A DNA stretch of 64,000 nucleotides from Clostridium sp. KNHs214 (GTDB lineage: Bacteria > Bacillota > Clostridia > Clostridiales > Clostridiaceae): the NCBI RefSeq assembly GCF_000744935.1, contig NZ_JQMW01000011.1, positions 310,001-374,000 on the forward strand. Direction: 5' to 3'. The notes under the pieces are model-generated. The model did not search any database and was not told the origin of the DNA. It saw only the letters and a program-made list of their open reading frames with translations. This document shows, one piece after another, positions 9,039 through 17,698 of the stretch (positions are counted from its first letter, which is position 1; every line of letters begins with the position of its first letter). A program made the position numbers and the translations under genes.

Positions 9039-10340
9039 CTAATCTCTTTCCTTCAATAACACATTCAATATGAGTGCCACTATAGTTCCAGTAGAAATCC
9101 CTGAGGAAAAAATCATCTTCAAGCCTTCTGGTAATTTACCTATAAATTCTGGTCTAAAAGTAACTCCCAATCCTAGCCCAATAGCTGTGGCAATTATTAA
9201 TAAATTACGGTTATTTATCTTCACTTTGCTTAAAGTTTGAATTCCCGCTGCTGCTACTGTTCCAAACATAACAATTCCAACGCCTCCAAGCACTGGTTGT
9301 GGCATTATATTAATAAGTGCTGCAACTTTAGGGAATAACCCCAAAAATATTAGAAGTATTCCAGCAGTCATGGTTACATGACGACTAGCTACTTTTGTTA
9401 ATGGAATTAATCCAATATTTTGACTAAAAGACGTATTAGGAAGTCCTCCAAAAAATCCTGCAATCATGCTACCTACTCCATCTGATAAAACACCAGCTCC
9501 AACTCGCTTTTCATCTTCTTTTAATCCTGAAACTTCCAATATAGCTTTAAGACATCCTACTGTTCCTATAATAGTTACAAAATATGCTGGAATAAATGGA
9601 AGTAAACATTTTATATTAAAATTAACACCATATGCAAAAATATTAGGCATAGATACCCAACTTGCTTCAGCTACTGATGAGAAATCTATCATATTCATAG
9701 GTATACAAATAATATATCCCAAAACCATACCAATTAGTATAGATGCACTGCTCGTAAGTCCCCTTCCATAATGGTTTAAAAGTAGTGTAACTATCATTAT
9801 GAATAGAGCTATAGAAATATTTTTTAAGCTTCCATAGTTAGGAGACCCAACCCCTCCTGCGGCCCAATCTATAGAAACAGGTAATAAAGTTAGTCCAATT
9901 AAACATACTACTGTACCTGTTACTACTGGAGGAAATAATTTCATTAAAGGCTTAATAAAAAAACTTAGCATAATAACTATAACTGCACCTAAAATGGTAC
10001 CACCAAAAATACCTGCTAGTCCATATTGAGAACCTACAGCAATGGCTGGTGCCACAAAAGTAAAGTCTGTTCCCATTATACAAGCAACACGAGCTCCCAC
10101 TGGACCTATTCCCTTAGATTGAATAACAGTGGCAACCCCTGCCATTAAAATTGCAGCACTAATTAGAGCTGTGGATATTTTAGCATCCAATCCCAATGCT
10201 CCTGAAATAACTATAGGTACTACAATAATTCCACCAAAGGCTGCGAATATATGCTGGAATCCTAGTAGAATCTGAGCTGGAATCTTAGGTTTATCATCAA
10301 CTCCATAGTTCAACTGCACTTGAGCTTCATTGTTTTTCAT
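9039..10340 (-). CDS. pbuX: Xanthine permease (NCS2/uracil-xanthine permease family)
   Basis: The 433-residue membrane transporter has about 12-14 hydrophobic segments and NCS2 hallmarks such as QHIFAAFGGIIVVPI near the N-terminus, GSQYGLAGIFGG, and the family-signature region GFFGGLPNTSFSQNIGLI (about 300-317). It imports xanthine, coupled to protons, for salvage by Xpt. I start at 10340 because GAGAGGAGT precedes that ATG by 10 bases; an upstream in-frame start has no site. A guanine riboswitch and terminator precede it, so expression should fall when guanine is plentiful. Confidence 0.93.
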   Translation of the reverse strand: MKNNEAQVQLNYGVDDKPKIPAQILLGFQHIFAAFGGIIVVPIVISGALGLDAKISTALISAAILMAGVATVIQSKGIGPVGARVACIMGTDFTFVAPAIAVGSQYGLAGIFGGTILGAVIVIMLSFFIKPLMKLFPPVVTGTVVCLIGLTLLPVSIDWAAGGVGSPNYGSLKNISIALFIMIVTLLLNHYGRGLTSSASILIGMVLGYIICIPMNMIDFSSVAEASWVSMPNIFAYGVNFNIKCLLPFIPAYFVTIIGTVGCLKAILEVSGLKEDEKRVGAGVLSDGVGSMIAGFFGGLPNTSFSQNIGLIPLTKVASRHVTMTAGILLIFLGLFPKVAALINIMPQPVLGGVGIVMFGTVAAAGIQTLSKVKINNRNLLIIATAIGLGLGVTFRPEFIGKLPEGLKMIFSSGISTGTIVALILNVLLKERD

Positions 10341-10492
10341 ATTCTTTTTTACTCCTCTCTTGTTAAAAATACTTATATTAAAAATATTTTCTATCATACA
10401 AGGAGCTTCGTAATGGATATGATTAAAGTCATATAATTATTTATATAAAACATAGCTATATAACAAATTTATAAGGCAAATTTGTAAAACAA

Positions 10493-10532
10493 AAAACACC
10501 TCAATATACATATAATATATGAGGTGTTGATT
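10493..10532 (-). terminator. Riboswitch-controlled terminator
   Basis: On the minus strand AACACCTCATATATTA pairs with TATATTGAGGTGTT and is followed by TTTTTTG. It lies between the guanine aptamer and the permease gene, the place expected for the off-state terminator. Confidence 0.85.
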
Positions 10533-10579
10533 TTAAAATAAACAGATATAAATTCCATCTAATTATTAAAAAACAATAC

Positions 10580-10646
10580 CCCGTAGTCTGCTAATTTACG
10601 GTTAGCAGGTAGAAACTTTCGGTCCATATTACCGATGATATACGAG
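10580..10646 (-). promoter_or_regulatory. Guanine-class purine riboswitch
   Basis: On the minus strand the P1 arms CTCGTA and TACGGG enclose the P2 hairpin ending with AATATGG, the conserved core GTTTCTACC, and the P3 hairpin CTGCTAACCGTAAATTAGCAG. The specificity base in GACTACG is C, which selects guanine (and hypoxanthine) rather than adenine. Its placement upstream of a xanthine permease is standard. Confidence 0.95.
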
Positions 10647-10715
10647 CTTTCTGTATGATATACTGCATTATATCATATTTTTTTAATAATCATATGGTAA
10701 AATATTAATGTTATG

Positions 10716-10973
10716 AGAATATTGCGAAGCAATACATTGAAGAAAAATCTGATTTTAATTCCGTAATAAATGTGGAATTTGGGACTGTTCACAATACGCC
10801 AAGAACTTCTAAATGTCTCACAGTTAAAGCCCCTAAAGCTTTCAAACTCACTCGTTCCTCGTTCAAACATGAAAGTTTCTTAACGGGTCTTTAACTGTGA
10901 GACATAAGAAGTTCTAAGGCTAGTTCAATAGTCCCAAATTCCACATTTATTACTACATTAAAATCAGATTTTT
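10716..10973 (-). repeat. Long structured hairpin element R1, copy C (reverse, diverged stems)
   Basis: This has the same architecture as copies A and B read on the minus strand: outer arms AAAAATCTGATTTTAAT / ATTAAAATCAGATTTTT, middle arms AATAAATGTGGAATTTGGGA / TCCCAAATTCCACATTTATT, and inner arms ATGTCTCACAGTTAAAG / CTTTAACTGTGAGACAT. Loop segments (GACTATTGAACTAGCCTTAG, CCGTTAAGAA, TTTCATGTTTGA, GAGTTTGAAAGCTTTAGGG, TCTTGGCGTATTG) match copy A while the middle and inner arms are different sequences. A TATTGC-TTC-GCAATA hairpin follows at the end. Confidence 0.85.
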
Positions 10974-11005
10974 AGTTTAATATGTATGTGGTTTTAGAGT
11001 AGAAG

Positions 11006-11454
11006 CCTACTAAGGGATGATTTTCCTCCTCTTCGCTATGGAAAATCTTTAATTCATAAAATAAATATAAAGGTGCTCATAATATTTTTTAGGCGAAGCC
11101 TTTCGTTTAGTCTCTAATTAATAGTTACAAATATTATTTTGACTAATCGTGAAATATAATTGTTAACTTTGATTGTGTACTAGTAAATAATTGATTATAA
11201 AAATGCATTAATGTGTAATAATTAATATATTTTGCCTTAAGGCATTAATTTGTATAAATCTTAAATTTGTAGGGTAGACCAGGTAAAAGGTAATAAGTTA
11301 GAAGTAAGAGCTCTTGAAAAAATTCAGCAAAGCTGAATTTTCACCATAACTATTACTTCTTAGCTATTACCTATTACTTATCTACAAGTTCTTATTTATC
11401 TAACAATTAAAGATTTTCCGTAACGTAGTGGAGAAAAATCATCCTTTAGTAGGC
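11006..11454. repeat. About 450-bp block bounded by inverted repeats, containing R3 copy 2
   Basis: GCCTACTAAGGGATGATTTT... at 11006-11050 is the near-perfect reverse complement of 11409-11454 (...AAAATCATCCTTTAGTAGGC). Between them is AT-rich DNA with no gene and the R3 repeat. It is flanked on the left by R1 copy C and on the right by R1 copy B, so the whole stretch 10.7-11.75 kb is nested palindromes. Confidence 0.7.
11291..11410 (+). repeat. Dispersed repeat R3, copy 2
   Basis: Nearly identical to 187-316. It contains the AATTCAGC-AAA-GCTGAATT hairpin and arms AGAAGTAA/TTACTTCT. No coding potential. Confidence 0.8.
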
Positions 11455-11486
11455 TGTCTCTCCCATAAGTAATGTACATATGAACC

Positions 11487-11741
11487 AAAAAATCTGTCTT
11501 TAAGGTAACAATAAATATATTTTTTTAGACTATTGAGCTAGCCTTAGAAATTCTTTGTTTTCAAATTTCAATACCCGTTAAGAAGCTTTCATGTTTGAGC
11601 GCCGTTAGAAGCGAGTTTGAAAGCTTTAGGGTATTAAAATTTGAAAACATTAGAATTTCTTGGCGTATTGCGAACAGTCTAATAAAATATATTTATTGTG
11701 GACTTAAAGACAGATTTTTCTTGCAACACTTGCTTCGTAAT
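11487..11741 (+). repeat. Long structured hairpin element R1, copy B
   Basis: It matches copy A (530-786) across its whole length with scattered changes, including two that leave single mismatches in the arms. It starts 16 bp beyond the hydA stop codon, so it lies 3-prime of a minus-strand gene just as copy A does. Tail CACTTGCTTCG is shared. Confidence 0.85.
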
Positions 11742-11757
11742 ATATTCTTTTGTTGAT

Positions 11758-13491
11758 TTACTTTGTTCTGTAGTGAGTGTGAAGTAGCTCATGCGCTATG
11801 TGGCTATTTGGTTTCTCGAAAAACTCATCATAAGCCTGTTTTATCATTGGATTTTCATGAGACTTTCTTATGATTTTATTGGAGTCTACGGAATATATAC
11901 ATTCCATCCTCTTCTTAACTATTTCAGTATCGCACTTACTGTATGGTTGTCCTGCACCATTTATACATCCGCCTGGACATGCCATGATTTCTACAAAATG
12001 ATATTTTGATTTTCCCTCTTTTATATCATCCATAATTTTTCTAGCATTACCTAGTGAACTAGCTACTGCTATATTTACATCTTTTCCGTTTAAACTTATA
12101 GTAGTTTCCTTTATACCTTTAAGACCTCTTACATCTTTAAAGTCTACATTTTCTAAAGTTTCACCAGTTACCCATTCATAAGCAGTTCTTAAAGCAGCTT
12201 CCATAACACCGCCAGTAGTGCCAAATATAGAACCAGCTCCAGTAGATTCTCCTAATGGGTTATCGAATTCTGCATCTTTTAAATTTTTTAAATCTATACC
12301 AGATTCTTTTAACATTTGTGAAAATTCTCTTGTGGTAATTACTATGTCCACATCTTTCATTCCTTCTCTGGCCATTTCTTCTCTATTAGCTTCATACTTT
12401 TTAGCAGTACATGGCATTATAGAAACTACCACTACATCCTTAGAATCTATGCCTAACTTTTTAGGTAAATAAGTTTTTGCCATAGCACCAAAAATTTGTT
12501 GTGGTGACTTACAGCTAGATAAGAATCTTGTGTTTTCTGGATACTGATTTTCCACAAAATTAACCCATGCTGGACAGCAGCTGGTCATAAGCGGAAGATT
12601 TTCACCTTTAGTAAATCTTTCTATGAACTCAGTAGCCTCTTCCATAATAGTCATATCTGCTGCAAAGTTTGTATCATAAACTCCATTAAAGCCCATTTTC
12701 TTTAATGCTGCTACCATCTTAGGAGTTATATTAACGCCAGCTTCAATATTAAATTCTTCTCCTAATGCAACTCTTACTGCTGGAGCCACTTGAACTACCA
12801 CATGTTTATTCTTATCATCTAATAAAGGCCATATTTTATCGTAATCTCTCTCTTCACTTAAAGCTCCTGTAGGACAAACCGCAACACATTGTCCACAATA
12901 AGTGCAGTTAGTGTCTACTAAAGGTTCATTAAAAAAGGTTGATACTACCGAATTAAATCCTCTATCAATTTCAGTTAAGACATTAATTTTCTGAACCTCA
13001 TTACACATGGTAACACATCTTCTACACAAAATACATTTATCCATATCCCTAACTATTACCTTTGAAGATCTATCTATTTCATATTCTGATATCTCACCTT
13101 GAAATCTATTTTTTCTTATACCTAAATCTGCTGCTATTTTTTGAAGTTCGCATTTTCCATTTCTTTCACACTGCAAACAATCATTGGGATGATCAGATAA
13201 TAAAAGCTCCACTATAGTTCTTCTAGCCTTAATAGCTCTTGGTGAATGAGTTTTAATAACCATTCCTTCTGTAGCTTCTACAGAACAAGATGGAATTAAT
13301 TTGCCTTTTCCCTCCTGCTCAACTACACAAACTCTACAAGTTCCTTTACAATTTCTGGTTTTACCATTATTCATATACATATGACAAAGAGTAGGTATAT
13401 TTATGTTTAATTTCTTAGCTGCATCTAATACGGAGGTGCCTTTTTCCACTTCTACTCTTTCACCATCTATAACTAAATTAATCATATCCAT
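11758..13491 (-). CDS. hydA: [FeFe] hydrogenase catalytic subunit (NADH-linked, bifurcating type)
   Basis: The 577-residue protein has an N-terminal [2Fe-2S] domain (Cys near 36-54, KTRNCKGTCRVCV), a His-ligated cluster region (HPNDCLQCERNGKC), two [4Fe-4S] clusters (CILCRRCVTMC, CTYCGQCVAVC), then the H-cluster domain with all three signature motifs: TSCCPAW, MPCTAKK and EIMACPGGCINGAGQP. It makes or oxidises H2. Immediately behind NuoF- and NuoE-like genes (18 and 9 bp gaps) it should be the HydA subunit of a cytoplasmic HydABC complex that couples ferredoxin and NADH to H2. An AGGGAGGG site precedes the ATG. Confidence 0.95.
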   Translation of the reverse strand: MDMINLVIDGERVEVEKGTSVLDAAKKLNINIPTLCHMYMNNGKTRNCKGTCRVCVVEQEGKGKLIPSCSVEATEGMVIKTHSPRAIKARRTIVELLLSDHPNDCLQCERNGKCELQKIAADLGIRKNRFQGEISEYEIDRSSKVIVRDMDKCILCRRCVTMCNEVQKINVLTEIDRGFNSVVSTFFNEPLVDTNCTYCGQCVAVCPTGALSEERDYDKIWPLLDDKNKHVVVQVAPAVRVALGEEFNIEAGVNITPKMVAALKKMGFNGVYDTNFAADMTIMEEATEFIERFTKGENLPLMTSCCPAWVNFVENQYPENTRFLSSCKSPQQIFGAMAKTYLPKKLGIDSKDVVVVSIMPCTAKKYEANREEMAREGMKDVDIVITTREFSQMLKESGIDLKNLKDAEFDNPLGESTGAGSIFGTTGGVMEAALRTAYEWVTGETLENVDFKDVRGLKGIKETTISLNGKDVNIAVASSLGNARKIMDDIKEGKSKYHFVEIMACPGGCINGAGQPYSKCDTEIVKKRMECIYSVDSNKIIRKSHENPMIKQAYDEFFEKPNSHIAHELLHTHYRTK

Positions 13492-13509
13492 TTTTCTTCC
13501 CTCCCTACG

Positions 13510-15405
13510 CTACTCAATTGTTATAGCCTTAACTGGACATGCATTATAACAAGCTCCACATTTTATGCATATCTCTTTATCTATTACATGCTTTTCTTTG
13601 ACACTACCCTGTATAGCTCCTACCGGACAAGTTCTAGCACATTTTGTGCATCCTATACATTTATCTGTAATTTTGTAAGCCAAAAGTTTTTTACAAACTT
13701 TAGCTGGACATGTTTTATTATTCACGTGAGCTTCATATTCATCTCTAAAATACTGTAATGTACTTAGCACTGGATTTGGAGCTGATACTCCTAAACCACA
13801 AAGTGAAGTGTCTCTTATGACTTTGCAAAGTTCCTCCATATTATCCAAGTCCTCTTCTGAGGCTTTGCCTTCAGTAACTCTATTTAATAATTCTAATAGT
13901 CTCTTATTTCCTACTCTACAAGGTGTACATTTACCACAGGACTCATCTACAGTAAATTCCAAATAGAATTTTGCCACATCAACCATACAGTTATCCTCAT
14001 CAAGAACAATCATTCCACCAGAACCCATCATAGAACCTATTTCTGTTAAAGTATCATATTCAATAGGTATATCTATAAATGAATTAGGTATACATCCACC
14101 AGATGGTCCTCCAGTTTGCACAGCTTTTAGTTCTTTACCGTCTTTTATTCCTCCACCTATTTCATATATAATTTCCTTTAGAGATATTCCCATAGGCACT
14201 TCTACAAGTCCTACATTATTTATTTTACCTGCCAATGAAAACACCTTAGTTCCAGCAGATTTAGCTGTTCCTATGGAACTATACCAAGCTGCTCCTTTAT
14301 TGATTATAGGCGCAATATTTGCAAAGGTCTCTACATTATTTACACAAGTAGGTCTTTTCCACAAACCTTTCTCAGAAGTACGAGGTGGCTTCATGGTTGG
14401 TTCTCCTCTTTGTCCCTCTATGGAGTGAATAAGTGCTGTAGCTTCTCCACAAACAAATGCTCCTGCACCATATTTTATTTCTATACTAAAGTCAAAACCT
14501 GTACCTAATATGTTTTCTCCTAAAAGCCCTGCTTCTTCAGCATGACTTATAGCTATTCTTAATCTGTGAACAGCTAAAGGATATTCTGCTCTTATATATA
14601 TATATCCCTTATTAGAACCTGTAGCATATCCGCAAATAGCCATAGCTTCTAATACACTATGAGGATCTCCTTCTAATATGGCTCTATCCATGAAAGCACC
14701 TGGGTCGCCTTCATCAGCATTACATATAACATATTTAATGTCGCCTTTAGCTCTTAGGGCAGTTTGCCATTTCCTACCTGTAGGGAATCCTCCGCCCCCT
14801 CTTCCTCTTAATCCTGAATCTGTTACTTCTTTTACAGTCTCCTCAGGTGTCATTTCAGTAAGCACCTTCCCAAGAGCGGTATAAGCTCCTGAAGCGAGAA
14901 CTTCTTCAAAATTTTCTGGGTCTATTACACCACAATTTCTTAACGCAATTTTTACCTGTTTTTTATAAAAAGGAATGTCTTTTTTGTTTCTTACTTTTTT
15001 CTTAGTTTCAGGTTCATCATATAAAAGTCTCTCTACTACTTTCCCTCCAACTATATGACTTTTAATAATTTCTCCTGCATCTTCAGGTGAAACCTTAACA
15101 TAAAACACATTATCAGGAACTACCTCTATCACAGGTCCTTCTGAACAGAATCCAAAACACCCAGTCATTATAACCTTGGTACTTTCTTCCATCCCTGCCT
15201 TTTTTATTTCCTCATTTAACTTTTCTATTATCTTATGTGAATTAGCTGATTTACATCCTGGACCACCGCATACTAATATTTGTCTTTCTTTAATTTCCTT
15301 GCTCTCTTTGATGTCACTACCTTCTTGGTTATATCTCAAACTAACGATTTTGCTATATTGCTCTTTTATTTGTAGCAATTTATTATAGTCTACTATTCTC
15401 TCCAT
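13510..15405 (-). CDS. hydB: NuoF-like flavoprotein subunit of bifurcating hydrogenase
   Basis: The 631-residue subunit has an N-terminal thioredoxin-like [2Fe-2S] domain (CGGPGCKSA ... GCFGFC), the NuoF core with NADH/FMN-binding glycine loops (GRGGGGFPTGRKW near 205, YGAGAFVCGEATAL near 310), and an SLBB region. A [4Fe-4S] site follows (ESCGKCTPCR near 485), and the C-terminal ferredoxin domain has two CxxCxxC clusters (CIGCTKCARTCP, CIKCGACYNACP). It carries the NAD(H) site and, by family knowledge, the flavin where electron bifurcation occurs. An AGGAG site lies 11 bases before the ATG. It lies between hydC and hydA in one operon. Confidence 0.95.
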   Translation of the reverse strand: MERIVDYNKLLQIKEQYSKIVSLRYNQEGSDIKESKEIKERQILVCGGPGCKSANSHKIIEKLNEEIKKAGMEESTKVIMTGCFGFCSEGPVIEVVPDNVFYVKVSPEDAGEIIKSHIVGGKVVERLLYDEPETKKKVRNKKDIPFYKKQVKIALRNCGVIDPENFEEVLASGAYTALGKVLTEMTPEETVKEVTDSGLRGRGGGGFPTGRKWQTALRAKGDIKYVICNADEGDPGAFMDRAILEGDPHSVLEAMAICGYATGSNKGYIYIRAEYPLAVHRLRIAISHAEEAGLLGENILGTGFDFSIEIKYGAGAFVCGEATALIHSIEGQRGEPTMKPPRTSEKGLWKRPTCVNNVETFANIAPIINKGAAWYSSIGTAKSAGTKVFSLAGKINNVGLVEVPMGISLKEIIYEIGGGIKDGKELKAVQTGGPSGGCIPNSFIDIPIEYDTLTEIGSMMGSGGMIVLDEDNCMVDVAKFYLEFTVDESCGKCTPCRVGNKRLLELLNRVTEGKASEEDLDNMEELCKVIRDTSLCGLGVSAPNPVLSTLQYFRDEYEAHVNNKTCPAKVCKKLLAYKITDKCIGCTKCARTCPVGAIQGSVKEKHVIDKEICIKCGACYNACPVKAITIE

Positions 15406-15414
15406 AACTATTTA

Positions 15415-15906
15415 TCACTCCTTTAGCCCTTCTAAAACAGTTTCTACTTGTTCCTTCTTAAAATAACCATGAACTTCATCATTCACAAGTACCACTGGAG
15501 CTATAGAACAAGCTCCTACACATCTCAATACATCTAGAGTAAAAAGCCCATCTTCTGTGGTCTCTCCTTCTTTTATTCCAAGCTTTTGCTTGAACTCCTC
15601 AAGAATTTCTCCTGCTCCTCTAACAAAACAAGCTGTACCTGTACACACACTAATAACATACTTGCCCTTAGGTACAGTAGTAAAAAATGAATAAAAGGTT
15701 ACTACCCCGTATACTTTTGAAGCAGGTATTTCCAATTTATCAGCAATAAACTGTTGAACCTCCTTACTCAAATATCCATAAAGTCCCTGTGCCTTATGCA
15801 ATACAGCTATTAACGCCGCTTCTTTATTATCTTGTTTTTGTATAAATTCTTCTAATTCCTTAAATTTTGAACAGTTATTACAGCCTGTACACAATTTATA
15901 TCCCAT
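15415..15906 (-). CDS. hydC: NuoE-like [2Fe-2S] subunit of bifurcating hydrogenase
   Basis: The 163-residue protein carries the NuoE four-cysteine [2Fe-2S] pattern (CTGTACF and LRCVGACSIAPV) in a thioredoxin-like fold. Length fits HydC/HndA subunits. It is the first gene of the hydCBA operon and ends 9 bp before hydB. Its N-terminus has an extra CTGCNNCSKF motif. It would pass electrons between the flavin subunit and the rest of the complex. Confidence 0.93.
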   Translation of the reverse strand: MGYKLCTGCNNCSKFKELEEFIQKQDNKEAALIAVLHKAQGLYGYLSKEVQQFIADKLEIPASKVYGVVTFYSFFTTVPKGKYVISVCTGTACFVRGAGEILEEFKQKLGIKEGETTEDGLFTLDVLRCVGACSIAPVVLVNDEVHGYFKKEQVETVLEGLKE

Positions 15907-16516
15907 CCTTCCACTATCCTTGAATTTAAATTGTCTGTGCTAAAATACACTCTTAATAAATTAGTTATACATATTCGTCATAAATTCACCATTAGTAGTT
16001 TTACTATTTAATGTCTTATTAATTATTAATTTCATTAGCTTCATAGCTTTAAATTAAAAATTTGAATTAAAGCTTAAAAATTAATTCTCAATTCACTGTT
16101 TGATAAGTTATTAACAATCTCTTCTTATCATTTCTTTAACTTTTACCATATTTTTATATACCTATATGGCCTTTTTCAATTATATCATTTTTCTAAATAT
16201 TTGTTAATATAATTTTTTCCCCTTTAAAGATTCATATTATGTACATGATTAAATAGAATTTTTTTTGGTATATTCTAGTATTAAAATAGATATTTCTTTA
16301 ACACTCATTTTGAATGTTCAAATCAACACTTAAGTCAAAATTCCCATTTATGCCCTTATAACTGTTTATTTTCTATAGATAACTGTTATAGTATTTACTA
16401 TAGTCAAAACATAGCAATATGATAATATTCATTTATTATTTAAAATATTGTACTATATAATTTCATTATGTATATTTATTATTTTTGCAATTTATAAATG
16501 CATTAGTTTCACAAAG
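15907..16516. other. AT-rich upstream region of the hydrogenase operon
   Basis: I see no gene in this stretch. It must contain the hyd promoter, but I could not pick a single convincing -35/-10 pair in such AT-rich DNA. Confidence 0.5.
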
Positions 16517-16622
16517 TATCATTTTTCCTCGAAATTTTAAATAACCGATACAAGACCATTTTATGTAAACTATTTAAAATTAAGATATTTATATGTTAAT
16601 TTTTTATCATTTTTCCTCGAAA
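16517..16622 (-). repeat. Pair of 18-bp direct repeats
   Basis: TATCATTTTTCCTCGAAA occurs exactly twice, at 16517-16534 and 16605-16622, 88 bp apart, in otherwise random AT-rich DNA. The spacing is about eight helical turns. It may be a regulator-binding pair. The protein is unknown. Confidence 0.6.
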
Positions 16623-16665
16623 AAAATAAAATAGAAAAATCATAGAAAACATGGATAAAAAATAA

Positions 16666-16699
16666 AATGGGATAGTTAAAATTCTTTAACTATCCCATT
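16666..16699. terminator. Terminator of the first cobalamin-regulated locus
   Basis: AATGGGATAGTTAAA pairs with TTTAACTATCCCATT around a 4-base loop, followed on the minus strand by a T-rich tract. It ends the transcript of the S-subunit gene. Confidence 0.9.
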
Positions 16700-16753
16700 A
16701 ATTTATTTTTTTACCTTTTTAAAACAAACCGTTATTTTCTTCTCTTTTTCTTT

Positions 16754-17698
16754 TTAAAATAGATCATACTTTACTTTTATTCTTTCTAACTTTTCTATCA
16801 TAGGCTGAGAAATAAAAAATAAAAATACAACCGTTGCAAAAGCATGTACTAAGTCAAAGGGAATCCCTGTTGCGTAAGTAGATAATAGGGCTTTTAGCGT
16901 AAATCTAGGCATTATCATAGTTATGGCACATATATTCATTATTCCACCGTATATCAAAAATGTTGATAATCCTCCAAAAATACATAGAATAATGCGATTA
17001 CTTTTTAGTCTTCCTTTTTTGAATACAATTCCTGCAATGAATCCAATTATACCAAAGCTAAACATTTGCCATGGGGTCCATGGACCTTGTCCAAAGAAAA
17101 AATTTGATACAAGGCCAGCCATAGCTCCTGTTAAAAATCCCTCTTCTGGGCCAAAACAAACACCCGTTATTATAACAATTGCCACCACTGGTTTAAATTG
17201 AGGCAACATAAAAAATGCCATTCTTCCAACAACAGCTATAGCTGCCATGGTAGCAATTAGTATAAGTTCTCTAGGTTGAGGTTTCCTTTTTTCAAATTTC
17301 ATAAAAAATGGTATCATGGTATAAATAACTATCATTATACTAATAAAAAAATATTTTCTATCGTTTAATTTGTATATACCAAAAATAATAGTTAACGGTA
17401 TAAGTATTACTATTATAAAAAATGTTATTAATTTTTGTATATTAAATTTGGGCACCTTTTTCTTTATATTACTGTTACTTGTACCGTTATTCTCTGTATT
17501 ACTACTATTTATATCATCACTACTATTCTCTGTATATTCAACACCGCTATTTGTATAACTGCTACTATTTCCATATCCACTCTCATTTTTAGAACTATCA
17601 CTATTTCCATAACTATCATCATTAGTGTAACTACTGCCATTAGCATAACTACTGCGATTATTTGTATTGCCGGTATTATTTATACCATCTGCTGACAT
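16754..17698 (-). CDS. ECF transporter substrate-binding (S) subunit, locus 1
   Basis: The 314-residue protein begins with about 75 residues rich in Asn/Ser/Gly/Tyr. Eight or so hydrophobic segments follow, with the strongly conserved core GPEEGFLTGAMAGLVSNFFF and GQGPWTPWQMFSFG. These fit ECF S subunits, the membrane proteins that bind the vitamin and dock on the shared T subunit and ATPases. The locus 2 paralogue (28330-29268) shares the same core but lacks the low-complexity head. The start overlaps the ATPase stop by 19 bp behind a GAGGTGAT site. Corrinoid specificity is inferred from the riboswitch. Confidence 0.85.
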   Translation of the reverse strand: MSADGINNTGNTNNRSSYANGSSYTNDDSYGNSDSSKNESGYGNSSSYTNSGVEYTENSSDDINSSNTENNGTSNSNIKKKVPKFNIQKLITFFIIVILIPLTIIFGIYKLNDRKYFFISIMIVIYTMIPFFMKFEKRKPQPRELILIATMAAIAVVGRMAFFMLPQFKPVVAIVIITGVCFGPEEGFLTGAMAGLVSNFFFGQGPWTPWQMFSFGIIGFIAGIVFKKGRLKSNRIILCIFGGLSTFLIYGGIMNICAITMIMPRFTLKALLSTYATGIPFDLVHAFATVVFLFFISQPMIEKLERIKVKYDLF

